Assembly: GCF_000006565.2 (NCBI RefSeq)
Contig: NC_031479.1
Span: forward strand, 434,001-498,000
Origin: Toxoplasma gondii ME49
Taxonomy: Eukaryota > Apicomplexa > Conoidasida > Eucoccidiorida > Sarcocystidae
Direction of reading: 5' to 3'
DNA length: 64,000 nucleotides
A program made the position numbers and the translations under genes. Below the pieces are notes generated by a model. That model was not told the origin of the DNA. It ran no database searches and was given only the letters and a program-made list of their open reading frames with translations. Of this stretch, positions 30,423 through 44,300 are shown in pieces. Each line of letters starts with the position of its first letter. Positions within the stretch are counted from its first letter, which is position 1.

Positions 30423-33400
30423 ATGGGTGAAGTCAGCGACGACTTCATCGTCCTCGGTCCTGCTGAGGACAGCGGAGACTTCCGTCCGTGGAAAACAAGT
30501 CTCGAAAGCAGAGATAGTACCTCTTCTTCCTCTTCTGCCTCTTCTGCCTCTTCTGCCTCTTCTGCCTCTTCTTTCTCTTCTTCTGCCTCCCCTCCTTTCT
30601 CTTCTTCCTCCTCTATGGGGCGTGAGGCGACGGTCTTGGCGCGCATCTGGCGACGGCGGAGGCAGACCTCTCCCTGCCTTCTTCAGCCAGGAGAAGAAAG
30701 CGGAAGTCCGCGGAAAGGAGAAAGAGGTGGAACGCAGGGCGAGGCAGGGCGAGGAGACAGGCAAGACGAGAGGACAGAGGAGACGACTGACGAACAGTGG
30801 GAGATGAAAGGGAGCGAACACAGACTGTTGCTTCTTCGAGGAAAGCTGAAAGGGCCTTCTCTGGACGGCCTTGCGCCGAGTCGCGAGCTCCACTTGAAGG
30901 TAAGAAAAAGGAAATTTTCGTTATTTCTGCACTGTCTCCAGTTTCAGCTTCTCGCCTCCATGCGCTCCGCTTTGCTCTCTCCCTCTGCGTCGGTCTCCTC
31001 CTCCCCGCCATGTCGGAAGGCCTGCCTTTCGGCGCGCCAGCTGTCGCTTCTCCGCTTCTGTGCATGCGTTCCAGGACTTTTGGACAGACGAACAATGCTC
31101 ACATTTCCTCGCCTTCTTGCCTCCCAACAGCGTCATGCTCTGCAACCAGGACTTCAAGCTTCAACTCCTCTGCGCCTCCGCTGCCGCTACAAATAAAGTC
31201 CTCGCTCTCACGCGACCTCCTCCATCGCGTCCGTCTTCTTCGCTGTGCGCGGACACCGAGGATGTTTGTAGCGCTGTTGAGCTTCTTCCTGACAGGGAGA
31301 GTGAGACAGCGGAGGAGAGGCGAGAGAGACTGTGCGAAGAGCCAAAGAGGGGAAGAGAGGGTGAGGAAGGAGAAAACGGCGCCGTCGGAGAGAGAAGGAA
31401 GAAGCTGCAACAACTCTCTCCACTGTTCGACCAAGACGCTGAGGACAGACAAGCCTTCCCGAGTAGGTTGCACCTTCTTCGTTCGAACCGTCGTGGACCG
31501 GATCCGTCGATTTCTGTTACTTTCTGAATGTTCTTCCCTCTTTTTTGCCTCTGCACCATTCCACGGCGCTTACCGTGCTTCTCTTTGTCTTTGCTTCTCT
31601 TCACAGAAGTGAAACAGTCGCGACCCAGTTCAACAACTTCTCCAGTTCTCGCCTCTACCTCTTCTTCCTCTACCTCTTCATCTTCCTCTTCTTCTCTCCA
31701 GTCGGTTTCTGCGACTTCCTGCTGTCGCGTTTCTTCTTCGACGCCCTCTTCTCGCTGCGCCTCGATGCTTGCCGAGAGAGACTCGAGCAGCGGCGCAGCC
31801 TGGAACACACAAGAGGAGCCTCGCGCCTTGCATGCAGGTTCGTCGCCTCAAGGAGGAAGACGCGACAGGCGAACTGAAGTTCGTCCAGACCGACAGGAAG
31901 GCGAACGAGACAGCGCAGTTGTGGTCGTCGACAGCGGGGATGAATCCGTTCCTCGACCATGCAACGGTGACGAAATGGTGCTCCCGAGCAGCAGATGCTC
32001 CTCTCCTCTCTCGTCTGTCTCTCCTTCCTCTTCCTCCTCTTCCTCCTCTTCGTCCTTTTCATCTTCCTCTTCATCTTCCTCTTCATCGTCCTCTTCATCG
32101 TCGTCTCTTTCTTCTTCTTTCTCTGGTGCTTCTCCGTCCTCGGTGTCTTCGCTTCTCGCGGCCTCTGCCTCTGGGGTCCAGCGCCGTCTGTCAGCTTCTT
32201 CTTCTTCGCCGACTCGTAGGCCTCTGTCGCCGTCTGTCTCTCAGCGTTGCAGCAGTTCTTTTCTGCGTTCGCGGCGCGTCCTGTCTCCGCATTTCTCTCT
32301 CGATGGAGGCTCCAGGAGCCGCGGGGGTCTGAAGAATCTGGGGAACACCTGCTACATGAACGCAGTGATTCGTCTCCTCGTTGCCGCGCATGATCACACA
32401 CTCTCGCTCTTCTTCTTTGCCAAGGTGAGGAAGAGCCTCGAAGCTGCCTTTTCTCGGCGAGTCCAGCGACGCCAAGAGGCTCCCCAGATCTCCCAGGAAG
32501 CCGAACCTCGTTTCGTCGCCTGCACCGTGGCTCGAACGGTTCCAGTGAAGTAGAAGATTCGCAAATCTTTCGTCGCGCGACCCGCGAAGGGAGACCATGG
32601 CCCTCCAAACGCCGAAAAAAGGCGCACATTGCAGGTGGTGCCACCGCCCAGCATATACATATCGATATCTAGATATCTATAGATCTACACAAGATAGGTA
32701 TACGCATGCGCGCCTGTATCTTCATTTAAGCTTTCTTCTCTACCTCCACCTGTCTGCTTCTGCTTCTCAAACAACTCTGTCCCGCCATGCTTCTCTTTTT
32801 AACGTGACGCGTTCGCGCAGATTCACTGAGAGGCTCCGATCTTCTTGTGTCCGAGTCGGCCCTCATCTGCCCTCATCTGCCCTCATCTGCCCTTATCTGC
32901 CCTTATCTGCTGCATTGGCTCTGTACACATCTGCATTTCTAGGTACAAGTTAGCGTTTTCGTCTCTCTCTTTGCGTCGCTCTCCACGGTGCCCTGTCGTC
33001 TCGACAAACGCACATCGAAGTGAAGAAGAAAAGAGCTGTTTCCTGGAGGGCCGCGGTGACTCGACGTCACCACGCTCGCGTAGAGTCGCCGTCGCGCCTT
33101 CTCGACTCTCCATGCTGTCGCCTTTTCTGCTCTTTGCAGTTTTTCGGCCGCCCCCGAAGCGCGGAGGACCCAGCTGCGTCGCCGCCAGCCTGCGCGTCGT
33201 CTGAGGATCTCACGCTGGCGTCGAAATTCTTTTCGCGCGGGCCGAGTCTGTTTCCTCGCCGGCCTCTGTTCAACGCGTACCTCACCGTGGCGTTTCGCCT
33301 GCTGTTGGGAGACTCGGGTGCAGCAGTTAATCCAGGCTACCTGAAGAAATGCGTCGACGCGTCTCTCCCGCTCTTCGTAGGAAACCAGCAGCAGGTGATC

Positions 33401-36400
33401 AACGCAGCGCCACCCAGTCTTGAAAAAACAGGAAGGAGAATAGGTCCACGACTCGCAAAGGAGAGGATGTGCAGATGTAAAGAAGATGAAAGGAGAGTCG
33501 ACAGAGAAGTCGCAAAGAAGAGGACAAGCGTCACGTACGAAACTCGAGAGAGAGAGAGTCTGGCTGCTCCAATCGTTGCGTCGGTCGGAGGAAGCGGGGC
33601 GTCATTTTTTCTCTCTATTCACATGTCTCTCTCTCTCTGTCTCTGTCGTTTCCAACTTTCTGTCGGTCGGACTGTCTCTGGTGAAAACTCGGAGTGGTTT
33701 TCTCCGCGCTTCTTCTTGGTGTTTTGTTTCTCCGCCTAAGAGCGACGCGTATTTGCTTGTTTGCCTCAGAGGGAGAAGAGTTACGTTTACGTACTCTTCT
33801 CTTGCTAAGGAAAGAAGTCAGTCTCTGTTAATTCCGCTCTCGGCTGCTTCTCATCTTTGCCTTGTGACACGAGTAGCCTGTCGGTCGTTGCTGTCTTGTA
33901 CGAAAAAGGGATGGTTTCTCTGCGGAACTTGCGGTTTTCAGGACGCCCACGAATTTCTGTGCATGCTGCTGGAGGCGCTAGACACGGAAATCGGGTCTTA
34001 CCTCTCGGAGAAGCGAGAGGAACTTTTCCGGATCTTCGGGAAGGACCGCGAGCCTCTGTCTCTGTCGTCTCTCCCCTCGACTTCTGCTCTTTCGCGCTCT
34101 GCTCTGCCTTCGAAGAAAGTCGATGGGAGAGCACAGGGTGAGGAGATTGACAAGGCGGTTTGCTTGGAGACGGACAGATCGAGGCGAGACCAGACCCAAG
34201 CGCCAGAGGAGGCCGAGGCCGAGAAAGAAAACGAAGGAAACGGGAACGCCCCTGCGCGGGAGCGAGGCGACGGCTGTGGAGGCTACGCGGCGCCACGCAT
34301 GCAGGCGACCGAGCAATTTCCTTCGCAGCACCCAGGCGCAGAGTCTCGCGAACCAGCGCAGGATCGAGCGTCAAGAGAACCGAGTTCACTGTTCACGGAG
34401 AGAGCAAGAGATGAGGACGGGACCAGGAGAGACGAAAGACCGAGAGAAGAAGGTATGCCCAGTCCGGTCGCGCATCTGATGAGAGAGACGCTGCCCAAGA
34501 CGCCTTTCGCGGAATACTTCGAGATGACATTGAAACAAATTATTCGATGCACATCATGCATGCACAGGTGAGAATCTCATATGTGAGCAAAGCAGGCGCC
34601 GCAGGCAGGGCGTTTGTCTTCATCTTTTTTTTGCAGTGCCACTAACATTTGGGGCTTCCCTCTCTCGTCAAGTCTTCTTGGCGCCTTCCTTTCTTCGTTG
34701 CTCCCGTGTCGGCTGGTCTTCGTTTTCTATTTTTTTTCTCGTTTTCCAGTCTTTCTCTTTGCGCTTCTCTATTTCGATACCTTCTCTGCCTGCCTTCCGT
34801 GTGTTCCTCTCTCTGGCTTCTCGCTCCTTCTGTTTTCCTCGCCGCCTCGTTTCCCTCCTCGTTTGCTTCTCCCCGCTTTTCTCTTCCTCGCCGTTTGTCC
34901 GTGGAGCAGAGAGGCGCGCGCGTCTCTGCCAGGGCAGTTGCTGTGGAGTTCTCACCTGCTTTTCGCGGGGAGACAGAGGGCCTTCGAAGGAGAACACTCA
35001 GACTCGAGTCACGCGTCGAGTCGCTGGAGTTCTCCGGCGCGCGCAAGTCGGTTTTCTTCTTGAGCGTTTTCTTTGCCGCTCTCCACGCCTTCTGTGGGTC
35101 GACTTCGTTGCTCTTCCAAATCCGTTCTCCGCATGCGACGTCGTGTGCGTTCTCCGCAGGCGCGTTCGCTTCGAGACGCCGCGTTGTCTTTCTCTCGACA
35201 TCACGCCTCCGCCGTCGCGGAGCTGTTTCGAAGGCGTCGAGAGACCAGGAGAACCGGGCTCCTCTGGTGCCTCGCCAGGCAATTCTTTTTCTTCTTCTTC
35301 TTTTTCTTCTTCTTTTCTTGCTCGTCTTTCTGCCTCGCCGCCCAGTCCTTCGGCTTCCTTCGATCCCTCGACTGCTTCGCGCGCGTCTGGACTGTCTTCT
35401 GTGGGTCGTCTGTTGATGCTGCCGCATCCTTCTTTGGGGGATTTGCTGCGCGCGTTCTTTTCTTCCGCGACGGTCGAGTACCGCTGCGAAGAGCCAGGCT
35501 GTGGCGGACAGGCAGTTGAGAAGATTTACCGCGTTGTGGCGCCTCCGCGACTCCTGCTGCTCCACTTGAAGCGCTTCATGACTCGGTCGCAACTTCGAGA
35601 GTACACGGGCAGACTCCGCGGCGAGCTCCGCGCGCGGGAGACCGACCATGGTTGCAGATTGGAGGCGGAGGAAGGAACTCGGAGAGAGGAAGACCAGACG
35701 CGGCGGACAGCTGCATTCGACCGACAGGACTGGCGCCTCGCCAAGGTCGAACTGAAAGTGCATGTGCCTCTGCGGCTCACGTTGCGAAACTTTCTCGCGG
35801 ACGCTCGGACGCGGGTGAGGAAGGCGCGAGCAGCGAACGAGCGAGACGCTGCGAAGCAGTCCAGAGATCCCGAAGAAGCCGACAGAGACACACGGGAAAC
35901 AACAGAGAAGCAGACAGCCAGCGCTCGTCTACCTCAAGAGAGAGAAGAAGAGCGAGGAGAAGAGAGAGAAGAAGAGAACGAGAGAGGCGAGCGAAGGGAG
36001 GAGACCGTGCGTCAGCGAAAGGGAGATGGAGGGGAAGCGAAGGCAGGAGCCAAGAAAAGGAAGCACAATTGGGAGGGGAAAACAGAATCTTCTGACCGAA
36101 CAATTTATCGTCTCAAGGCTTTCATCACTCACCGCGGAAACTCCCCAGACATCGGCCATTACGTCTGCTATTCGCGAGTAAGGGAGTTTGTCACATTTCT
36201 TCTCCACGAGGCGGTCTTCTTTCCGGACTCGCATGCATGCTTCTTTTCTTCATCTGCATGCGTATGTATAAACCGGTGTATGCGCACACAAAAAATAATA
36301 TGTACGTATATCCATAGGGAAGTATATGTGCATATGCATACATATACATACACATACATACATATACGTACATATACATACATATACATACATATACATA

Positions 36401-38110
36401 TGTGGACGCATCTGCGAGGAATGAAGTTATCTTGCCGATACCGTGGAACGCAGTACAGACCGGAGGGATACGGCAACAGACGCTGCGTGACTTCTGCTCG
36501 CTGCGCTATCTACCGACACAGAAATTTGTCCATCGATACGTTGCGCAAATACATCTGCATGCATAATTCCATATACATATACACATATACACATATATAT
36601 ACATATATATATATATATATGCATATGTGCATATGTGTGTATATGCCTAGAGGTATTTAGAGGGGCGTTGAGAGCTGTTGTCGCGGTCAAGCTCCTGCTG
36701 CATCATTTTGTCTGCAAGTTTTCTTCTTCAAGACAGAGGCAGGATCAACCAGACGTTTGCGTCCTTCTGTCCTCCTGTGTTTCTTTCAACCTCCGGGGCC
36801 TCACGCGTTCCCCCCTCTGCATGCATGCACCTGTACAGAGAGAGGCAGAACGTAGTTCCTGCTGTCCACATCTGTTTCTGAACCTGGTTTTTCGTTTGCA
36901 TCGGTAGGGAAACAGGTCCACGGCTCGACAGCGGCACCTGCTGCTTCGTGTATGTCTGAGTCTGCGAGAAGAAACAGATCTACAGATGCGGCGCTGGAGG
37001 AGTCCATCGCCGCCTCTCTGTCTCTCTGTCTCTCTGTCTCTCGACACAGAAACGACATCTGGAGACAGACGGATGCATGCGTTTAAGTCTTGGTTTTTGC
37101 GTTGTGTTTTCCAGGACTGGAGTGCTGGGGAGAAAGGATGCTGGACTTGCTGGAACGACTCCGAATCGACGAAGGTGAGACTGTGCGAAAAAGCGTCGAC
37201 CTTTGACTGAATTCGGCATCTGAGAAAGCAGCTGTGGACGGAACTTCTTCGGTCAGGAGAACTCCCGCGCATTTCTCGCGAAAAATCTCCTTAGGTCGGC
37301 GACGAAGAAGCAGAGAAGTCGGACCATCCCTCGGAAGAGAACAAAGAGAAAAGGCCCTCGAAAAAGACGCTTGTAGCTATCCAGGTCGATGCGCAGATTC
37401 CCCTGAAACAGAAGACAGATAACCATGCACATATGTGCACATACCTGTATCTCCGTATATGTATGCACCTATGTATATATATATATATATAGATTTATAT
37501 AGATTTATATAGATATATAGATGTAGCTATAAGCGTGCAGATGCACGTGTACAGATATCTGTGTAAAAAACATTTGTAGAGACAAAGATGCTTTCAGGAG
37601 AGTCAGGAAAGGGCAGAGACGAAGCTGGAGGCTGCTGACCGTGGCAATAGGGGATCATTGTAGAGGAGGAAGCAACGAGATGTCAGATGCTCAGAGTTGA
37701 TTTTCCTGTCATCTATCCGTCCATCAATCTTCCTGCCCGTCGATGTGTATGCTTGTGTAGGTATTTCTCTATCTGAATCGCCCGCTTTATCTCTCCACCT
37801 CCGTCGCTCTCCGTCTATCTACCGTTCGATATCTCTGTCTCTCTCTATATAAATGTTTACAAGTCTTCTTGCATCTGGTCTCTACCACCTGTGTCTCTGC
37901 ATCTCCGTACAAATGTTTCTCTCTCTACCGCTCTGTACGTATCTTGCTTTCCGTTTCTTTCTACCTCTTCAGCTTGGCCCAGGTCTTCCTGCAGAGGTTC
38001 ATACAGAAGGCTATCTTCTGCTGTATGAACGCGAGTCTTCTCCCGAGAGTTCGCACATTGCGTGGAAGAAGGAAGTCGAAACACTGCGCAGATACGAGAG
38101 AAAACTGTAG
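30423..38110 (+). CDS. Ubiquitin carboxyl-terminal hydrolase, USP family (peptidase C19), nine exons
   Basis: It removes ubiquitin from substrates. The exons are 30423-30899, 31075-31462, 31607-32424, 33140-33394, 33942-34567, 35160-36177, 37115-37174, 37295-37384 and 37973-38110. All phases agree and the product has 1,289 residues. The Cys box GGLKNLGNTCYMNAVIRLLV has catalytic Cys at about 537. QQ|DAHEFL straddles the exon 4/5 junction (about 646). Zinc pairs are CTSC and CEEPGC. APPRLLLLHLKRF is the usual core strand; the His box is HRGNSPDIGHYVCYSR (His about 1188); WNDSES supplies the third residue (Asp about 1209); the fold ends EGYLLLYERE. A 500-residue N-terminus and several poly-Ser or Glu/Arg inserts surround the core. 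Every catalytic residue is present, so it should be active. I cannot assign it to a specific USP orthologue. Confidence 0.92.
32861..32910. repeat. Five tandem copies of a 10-bp unit
   Basis: CCTCATCTGC occurs three times and CCTTATCTGC twice, back to back, inside USP intron 3. It is non-coding. Confidence 0.95.
36270..36640. repeat. TACATA and (TA)n microsatellites in USP intron 6
   Basis: Two blocks lie in the 937-bp intron between exons 6 and 7: ATACATACAT-type repeats at about 36296-36400 and a longer (TA)n block at about 36570-36640. A smaller one follows in intron 8 at about 37431-37525. Confidence 0.9.
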
Positions 38111-39771
38111 CACTGTGGTTCGTCTTTCCTCGCGCTCCCAACAGATGCGGAGTCTTCTCTCCTCTCCGCTCTCGTACCTGTCGGCAGGCCACCGAGTTTT
38201 TCCCCATTCTCGCCCATACAGACATCTCTCTCTCTCTCGATATATATATATATATATATATATGCACTTATATACATGTAAATATATATATATATATATA
38301 TATACATATGTATACATATGCATATGCAAGTATGTATGTGTGAGATATTCTACATGCAGTGCCTCTGGATCCTTTGTGGGTACCGAGATCTCTGGGTACG
38401 AGATGTATCGTTTCTTTTCAAATGCTGATGGAGCAACTGACGAGGTGGAAAATGTCTGTCAACACTGTGTTCCAGTGCATTTTCACACACATATACATAG
38501 ATATAAATACATGTATATATACATATATATATATATTTATATAAATTTATATGTATATATGTATATATGCATGCTTGCATGCAGCTTTCTCGAGCAAAAG
38601 TGGGATTTCGCCTGGACAAAGTGAACAGCTGCGTCGTCTCCTTGTGTCACTTTTCAAGGATTCAAAAGAAGCATGTCTCCTGAAAACGGCGCTGCAGGGA
38701 CGTACAGACCCAGAGTGACGTCAGAGCTCCAACACTGCCCAGCCACTCTACACATATCTCGACGCATGCATGCGTCAAATGTATTATATATGCACGAATT
38801 ATGAATACTCGTAAAGCCGTAGATCTCCTTCGTTATTTATATATATATATATATATATATATTTATTTATATATGTGCAGGAGCCAGATCAATTTCTGTA
38901 TAGATTTCTTTATATATATATATATATATATATACAGATTTACGTTGATGGCCAGGTAAATGTCTACCACTTACTTTGTGTCAGTGCATGTAGACTGGTA
39001 GTTTGAAGCGCAGCTGCATGCGTGGACTTGCATCTGCAGCAGCTGCGACAGACCTGGTCCTCGTGGTTTGACGGCGGTGTCGCAGAAAGAAGAAAAGGTG
39101 GAAGCCAGCTTTTTAGAGACGTCGCATGCACTTTCTTCCTATGGGGAGTTCCAAGCGAGTTCCCCTTTGAAAGGCTGCATTTCCAAATGACGAACTTGAG
39201 TACCACACAGTCCACGGGAGGCCGACGCAGAGGCGGTTGCGCTCTCTCTGACGACTGTGACTTTTCAAATCGGCTGTTCAGTGCCTTGGGGCGACCTCTA
39301 GTCCCTCCTGCTGCAGAGCAAGTTGTCGCGGAGGCTAAAGTTTTCTCTCGCGCTTCCTTTGTCGCACATTCTCGTTGCTCGACAAGAAAAGGTTCCTTCT
39401 TCTGTGCCAGGCTTCCAGGGCAGCCAGCTCCTCGCTTGGAGGAGGAAGGCTTCCAACATGGCGCCTGTCTCTGAGCCTCCCCCGAAGAAAGTCCAGGCCT
39501 TTCGCAGGCGTAATTAAAAATTCACTCTCGAAGCCAGTCGTGAGAAGAACCTGAGGCGCAAACTCTTGATGCAGCCTTCCGTCAACCACATCAGAAACGC
39601 AGAGAAAAGACTCTGCCTTCGAAGCAGATACGTACGCATTCTATATCGAGACGTAGTCTCTGTGTACAAGAATTCATGCAAATATAACTATATATATAAT
39701 AAAATATATTTCCTATGCATGCACAGACACGTAGAGATGTGCACACACCTATACATGCATATATATACGTT

Positions 39772-39802
<31 letters not shown>

Positions 39803-39817
39803 GTCAGTGTGTGTATA

Positions 39818-39852
<35 letters not shown>

Positions 39853-41336
39853 GTATTTGTGGAAATAAAAATCTGTACATTCTTTTGTGGATGTATCTAG
39901 AGAGGTAACAACTTAATGCAGAGACAAACGTGCACATTTGTAGAAGTATAAATATGTTATCAGTGATTTCTGTCTCTGTCTTGGAGGCTTTCTCAGGCGC
40001 GCCGTTGCCGTCTCTGCATGCGCCGTCTTCGTTGTCAGCGCGTCCTGCGTAGTTTGTTGCGCGTGAGATGTTTCATGTTTTTTCTTCGTTCCGATCTCCG
40101 CATCCTTTCCTTTTTTGCGCGTTTTTCATGAAAACTGACTTGGCTTCGATGAACGTTCAGTGGATATTCATAGAGCGTTCGCGCTGGCGACTCTTTTCCT
40201 GCAAATCCTCACAAAGACAGTGGGAGCCGTTCGGCGCGTTTGTGAATTCGAGATTGTCCATGTTGAAAGACGGCCAGGCAAACAGTTGTCTCTGGGGAAC
40301 ACAAAGCTTGGCATTTTTCTTTTGCTCCATTTCTCGCCTTTTCTCGACTGTGTGTCTCTCAGTCGCCTAGTCTCGGCTTCCTCCTCGTTTTTCGCGTTTC
40401 CTGAAACGGTGTCGCCTCTGGCGCAACTTTTCTTCGCCAGAAGAGGAAGAGCGTCCGGCAACCGAAGGGAGCCAACGCAGAAAGACTTCGCTTTTTGTTG
40501 AATTGACTGGACGTCTGAGTTCGGGAGTTTTCTCGCTTCCCGGAGCCGCAGACTCCGAGAAAGCGAGGACTTGCTCAACGACACGAATCTCCCCGTGCGC
40601 GCTTGCGTCTGCTCTCTTCGGTGGCAGAGCGGTAAACGAAGGCAATGTGGAAGCAACCGTCAAAAAGGTCTGTCTGTTGCTTCTCTTTGATCGCCTTCGT
40701 CTCCAACATTCGTGACTTTCTCTCCTGGAGGCAGAAAATAACGCCCTGACCTCTCCGGGCCTCCACTCTCGCTGTTGCAGTACTTTCCGCTGGACATGTT
40801 TTTGATGTCGGCCTCCTGCAGACCAGGTTGAGAGCGAGGACCATCTGACGCGGACCTCCAGGTCCATCTCTTTTCTTTATGACATTTGTACAACTTGCAT
40901 GGACAAAAAAACGCGGATTCTTCAACTATACGGTGGACGTCACTTTTGTCTCTTCGTTCGTTCCCTTCATCTCCCCTTCGTCTCCTCCGCTTGTCTTCTT
41001 TCTCCCCTTGTGTGCTTCCTCGGTTTCACCTCCGTCGGCGGGATAGACACACCGTTCTCAGGACAGGAAGTCAGGCGAGAACGGACGGCGTTTTCATTTG
41101 CCGCGCCTCTGCTGTTTTAGCTCCTTTGAGGAGAAAGAAGTGACGTCGGAAAAGACAGTCGCGTTTCCGTCTCCGGTCCTCCTCTCGGTTCTGCCTTCCT
41201 TCCGCGACAGCCTTGTGCTCTGCGCCGACTGTTTTTGCCGAGAGAGAGCTCCAACGGGCGAGAGGCGTCTTCCTCAAAGGTTCGTTTTCTCCGCGTCTAC
41301 ACTCTTCTTCCTTCGCTGTCTCGCGGACGCCACAGG
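38111..41336. other. Spacer between the ubiquitin protease and the zinc-knuckle gene
   Basis: Its left part is the protease 3' UTR and a cluster of (TA)n and TACATA microsatellites at about 38236-38338, 38486-38582, 38834-38936 and 39683-39860. From about 40,900 a pyrimidine-rich leader precedes the next start codon. Plus-strand 39022-39474 and minus-strand 40168-40656 are open but show no recognisable protein or splice logic. Confidence 0.55.
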
Positions 41337-44300
41337 ATGGATCAGCCAGAGTCGCAGCAAGAGGAGGCGAACGGAGACGCGCCGCCTGGCGATCTTTCTG
41401 CCTCCGAATCGAACGGCCCGGCGAACGAGAAAAGAGGCTCGACAGCGGCGCAGGCTGCTGCTTTCGCCTCCTGCCGGTCCGCGTCTCGCAGCTTGCTCGA
41501 TGACACACACCGGGCGACGAAGGCCGCGCGGGTCTGCGAAGCGCCAGCAGAGACGCAGGACTGTGGAGAGGACGTCAACGTAGCTGTCGATGCGGAAGGA
41601 GGCGCCGCGGCGACGAAGCCTGCAGAAGACAGCGAGAGGGGAGAGTCGGAGAGCAGCGAGAGCGACAAGACCGCCTCCAGCGAGATGAGCACTGCACCAG
41701 AGAGCAGGCCTTCGGCTCCGAACAAGAGCGAAAGGCCCTCTCGCGAGAAGAGCCTCTTCCCGGCAACAGACAGAGATCCATACTGCGCCGACGCCGAGTC
41801 TACGAAAAAAGAGAAAACGAAACGCTCTTGCTCGTCTCCCCCTGCCTCCAACGCGACCGCAAGTGTATCTTCCTCCGCAGGTGTATCTTCGACAGGAGTC
41901 TGTGCATCCTGTCCGGTTTCTGTTTCCTCTGAGTCTGCTTCTAGACCGTCTGTGTCAGTGGATGAGGCAGGCGAGGACGTTTCCGCCTTCTTCACGATCG
42001 AAGTCGACGGGGACGCGTCGCTCGAGGCAGAGGCTCTTTCTTCTGTCTCCTCGCCGAATCCGGCAGGGCAGGATCTCCGCCCCGCGGTCGAGGCGGAGAC
42101 AGCGCGGTGGCGGGCGCAGAGTCCTGGCCTGGGAGCTGCGTACGCGTTGTTGCATGCGCGTCTGCTGTCCAGACTCCTCTCTCTGGGGGCTGTGCGACGC
42201 TGTAATGACACCGCACACGAGCAGCCTGCGTCTCCGTCTCCGAAGCGAAGAAGACTCGAGGAAAAGGCGACGTCTCCTCTGGGAAGCGTCGAGTCGAGCC
42301 TCGCTCAGCAGCCACTGTCTTCTCCCGCACCGGGCTGCGAACGCTACGAAGTCTGTCAGGAGGTACTGTCGCATCTCGTCCGCGAGGCTCAGGCCGCCTC
42401 TGCGCGCGCCTGCCAAGGCGGATGGTCGAACTGCATTCGGCGCGTTTTCGCGCGTTCTGGAGGCGAGAAAGAAACTCGGTACTATTTCTCGCAGGACGGA
42501 AGCCCAAGAGCCGGCGGCAGGCGATCCCTCCTGTCCTCTGCCTTGAAAAGGTCGCTCATGGCGGAGGAACAGCGCGAGCAGCGTCACGATGGCGAGCCGC
42601 AGAAAGGGAGGTCGACCGACGATGGTCTGGAGACAGAGGAGCACGAAGGCAGTGTCTCGACTCTTCCTCGAAACGGAGAATCAACCGACAACCACCGTTT
42701 TGGAGACAGCCAGAGTGTTCCCTCACCCTCCCCTGCCTCTGCTTCGTCTTCTGCCTCTGCTTCGTCTTCTGCCTCTGCTTCGTCTTCTGCCTCCGCTTCG
42801 TCTTCTGCCTCTGCTTCGTCGTCGGCCTCTGCTTCGTCTTCCGCCTCTGCTTCGTCGTCTTCTCAGCCGCTCTGGTTGGGGTCTTCAGTTCGTGATGAGG
42901 AAGCGGAGAAACTGTTTTGTGTCTTGCCTCTGAAGAGCAGAGAGGAAACAGCATGCTTGTCTTTCACCTGGAGAGAGTGGGTGACTCATCACCGCTTCGT
43001 GCTCGCGAGTCACCAGAGTTCGACGTCGATTTGCTACTTCTGCGGCCGACGCGCTTGTCCACGTTCAGAGGACTCCAGGACGCCTTGCCCAGGTACGAAC
43101 GAAGGAAAGAATCTGCATGCAGACTCCTCCGGTTTCCCTGAGTGAAGCCGTGCAGCAGATGCTCTGCGCCTCACCCGTCCAAATGCCCGTGGTTGCCTCC
43201 ACCTGTGAAGGGCGCCTTCGCGCTGTGCTGTCTTTTCTGCCGAGGAAGATGCAGAAGTAAGGCGAGCGCTGAGACGTCACCAAGTTCCCCAGTGCGTCGT
43301 CCATCAGCATCCCCAGGATTTCGAGCTGGAAACCCAGTCCTCTACTCTACTGTGCATCGGCCTCTCCAGACTCCTGGCCGGTTTTGGAAACGCGGAGACG
43401 AGCCTCACTCTCGCCTTCTCCCTGTTTCCACCGTAATTCTTCGTGTCTTTGTCTGGAGTTTTCTCTGAGATGTATGGCTCCTCCTTCGGTGACGGTTTTA
43501 CTGCTCCAGTCTGCACCTCCCTTTTTTTTCTGTCCCTCACTGGCTCCTCGTCCTCTGCCCCGCCTGGCGGGAGGACCGTCGCGACCAGCAAGCATCTCCG
43601 TTCTCTTCGTCTTGCATTGATCTCCGTTTTCTCCTCTCACCTGTCGTGATTGTTTCGTTTTTCAAGTTCGGTGAGCGTCGCGCTCTCTCTTCTTTTTGTG
43701 ACTTTGCTAAGTTCGTCCTCTCCTGGGGAAACTGTCGAGGAGTCGCCTGCTCCGCATGCCTACGAGGCGTAAAGCGCGCGACCCGCATGCACTCGGGTGT
43801 TGATTTTCAGACAATGTTCAGTGTCCAGTCGGTCTCCGCCACTTGCGTTTCGTCTTTTTCTTTTCTCGCCTTTCTTTCAGCGACTCGCTGCGAGCACTGC
43901 TGTCAACGGGGGCACAGAGCCTCTCGTCAAGGCTGCAATCGGGCATTGTGCCTTCTTCACCGAATCGAGGAAGCTTTTGAGGTGAGATCAGAGTTCTGTG
44001 GGAATGGTTCGTGTCTCTAGTTTGGCTTTTTGTAAAAAACATAGTAAAAAGTCGGTCTTGTTTGTTTCCTTTCCTCGTCTCCAAAGAGTTGCGTCTTTTT
44101 CGTCTTCGCCGCGAGTCGTCTCGCGTCATTTTCCGAGGTTGTTTCGACTTTTTTCGTACCCCTGGGAAGATGGACTTCGGGGGCATTTCCATTTTTCTGC
44201 CGATTAAACCATTTTTCGAGACATTACGATTTTACAGAACTTTCCAGGATTTCAAGGTTTCACTGGGGGGGCGCACGTTCACACGAACTTCAAAGACGCG

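Noticed and set aside
43149..43256. Alternative exon 2 frame of the zinc-knuckle gene (acceptor GTGAAG, reading AVQQMLCASP)
   Set aside because: It is open and phase-compatible but breaks the Cys/His pattern that continues in the next two exons. The acceptor at 43143 keeps it.
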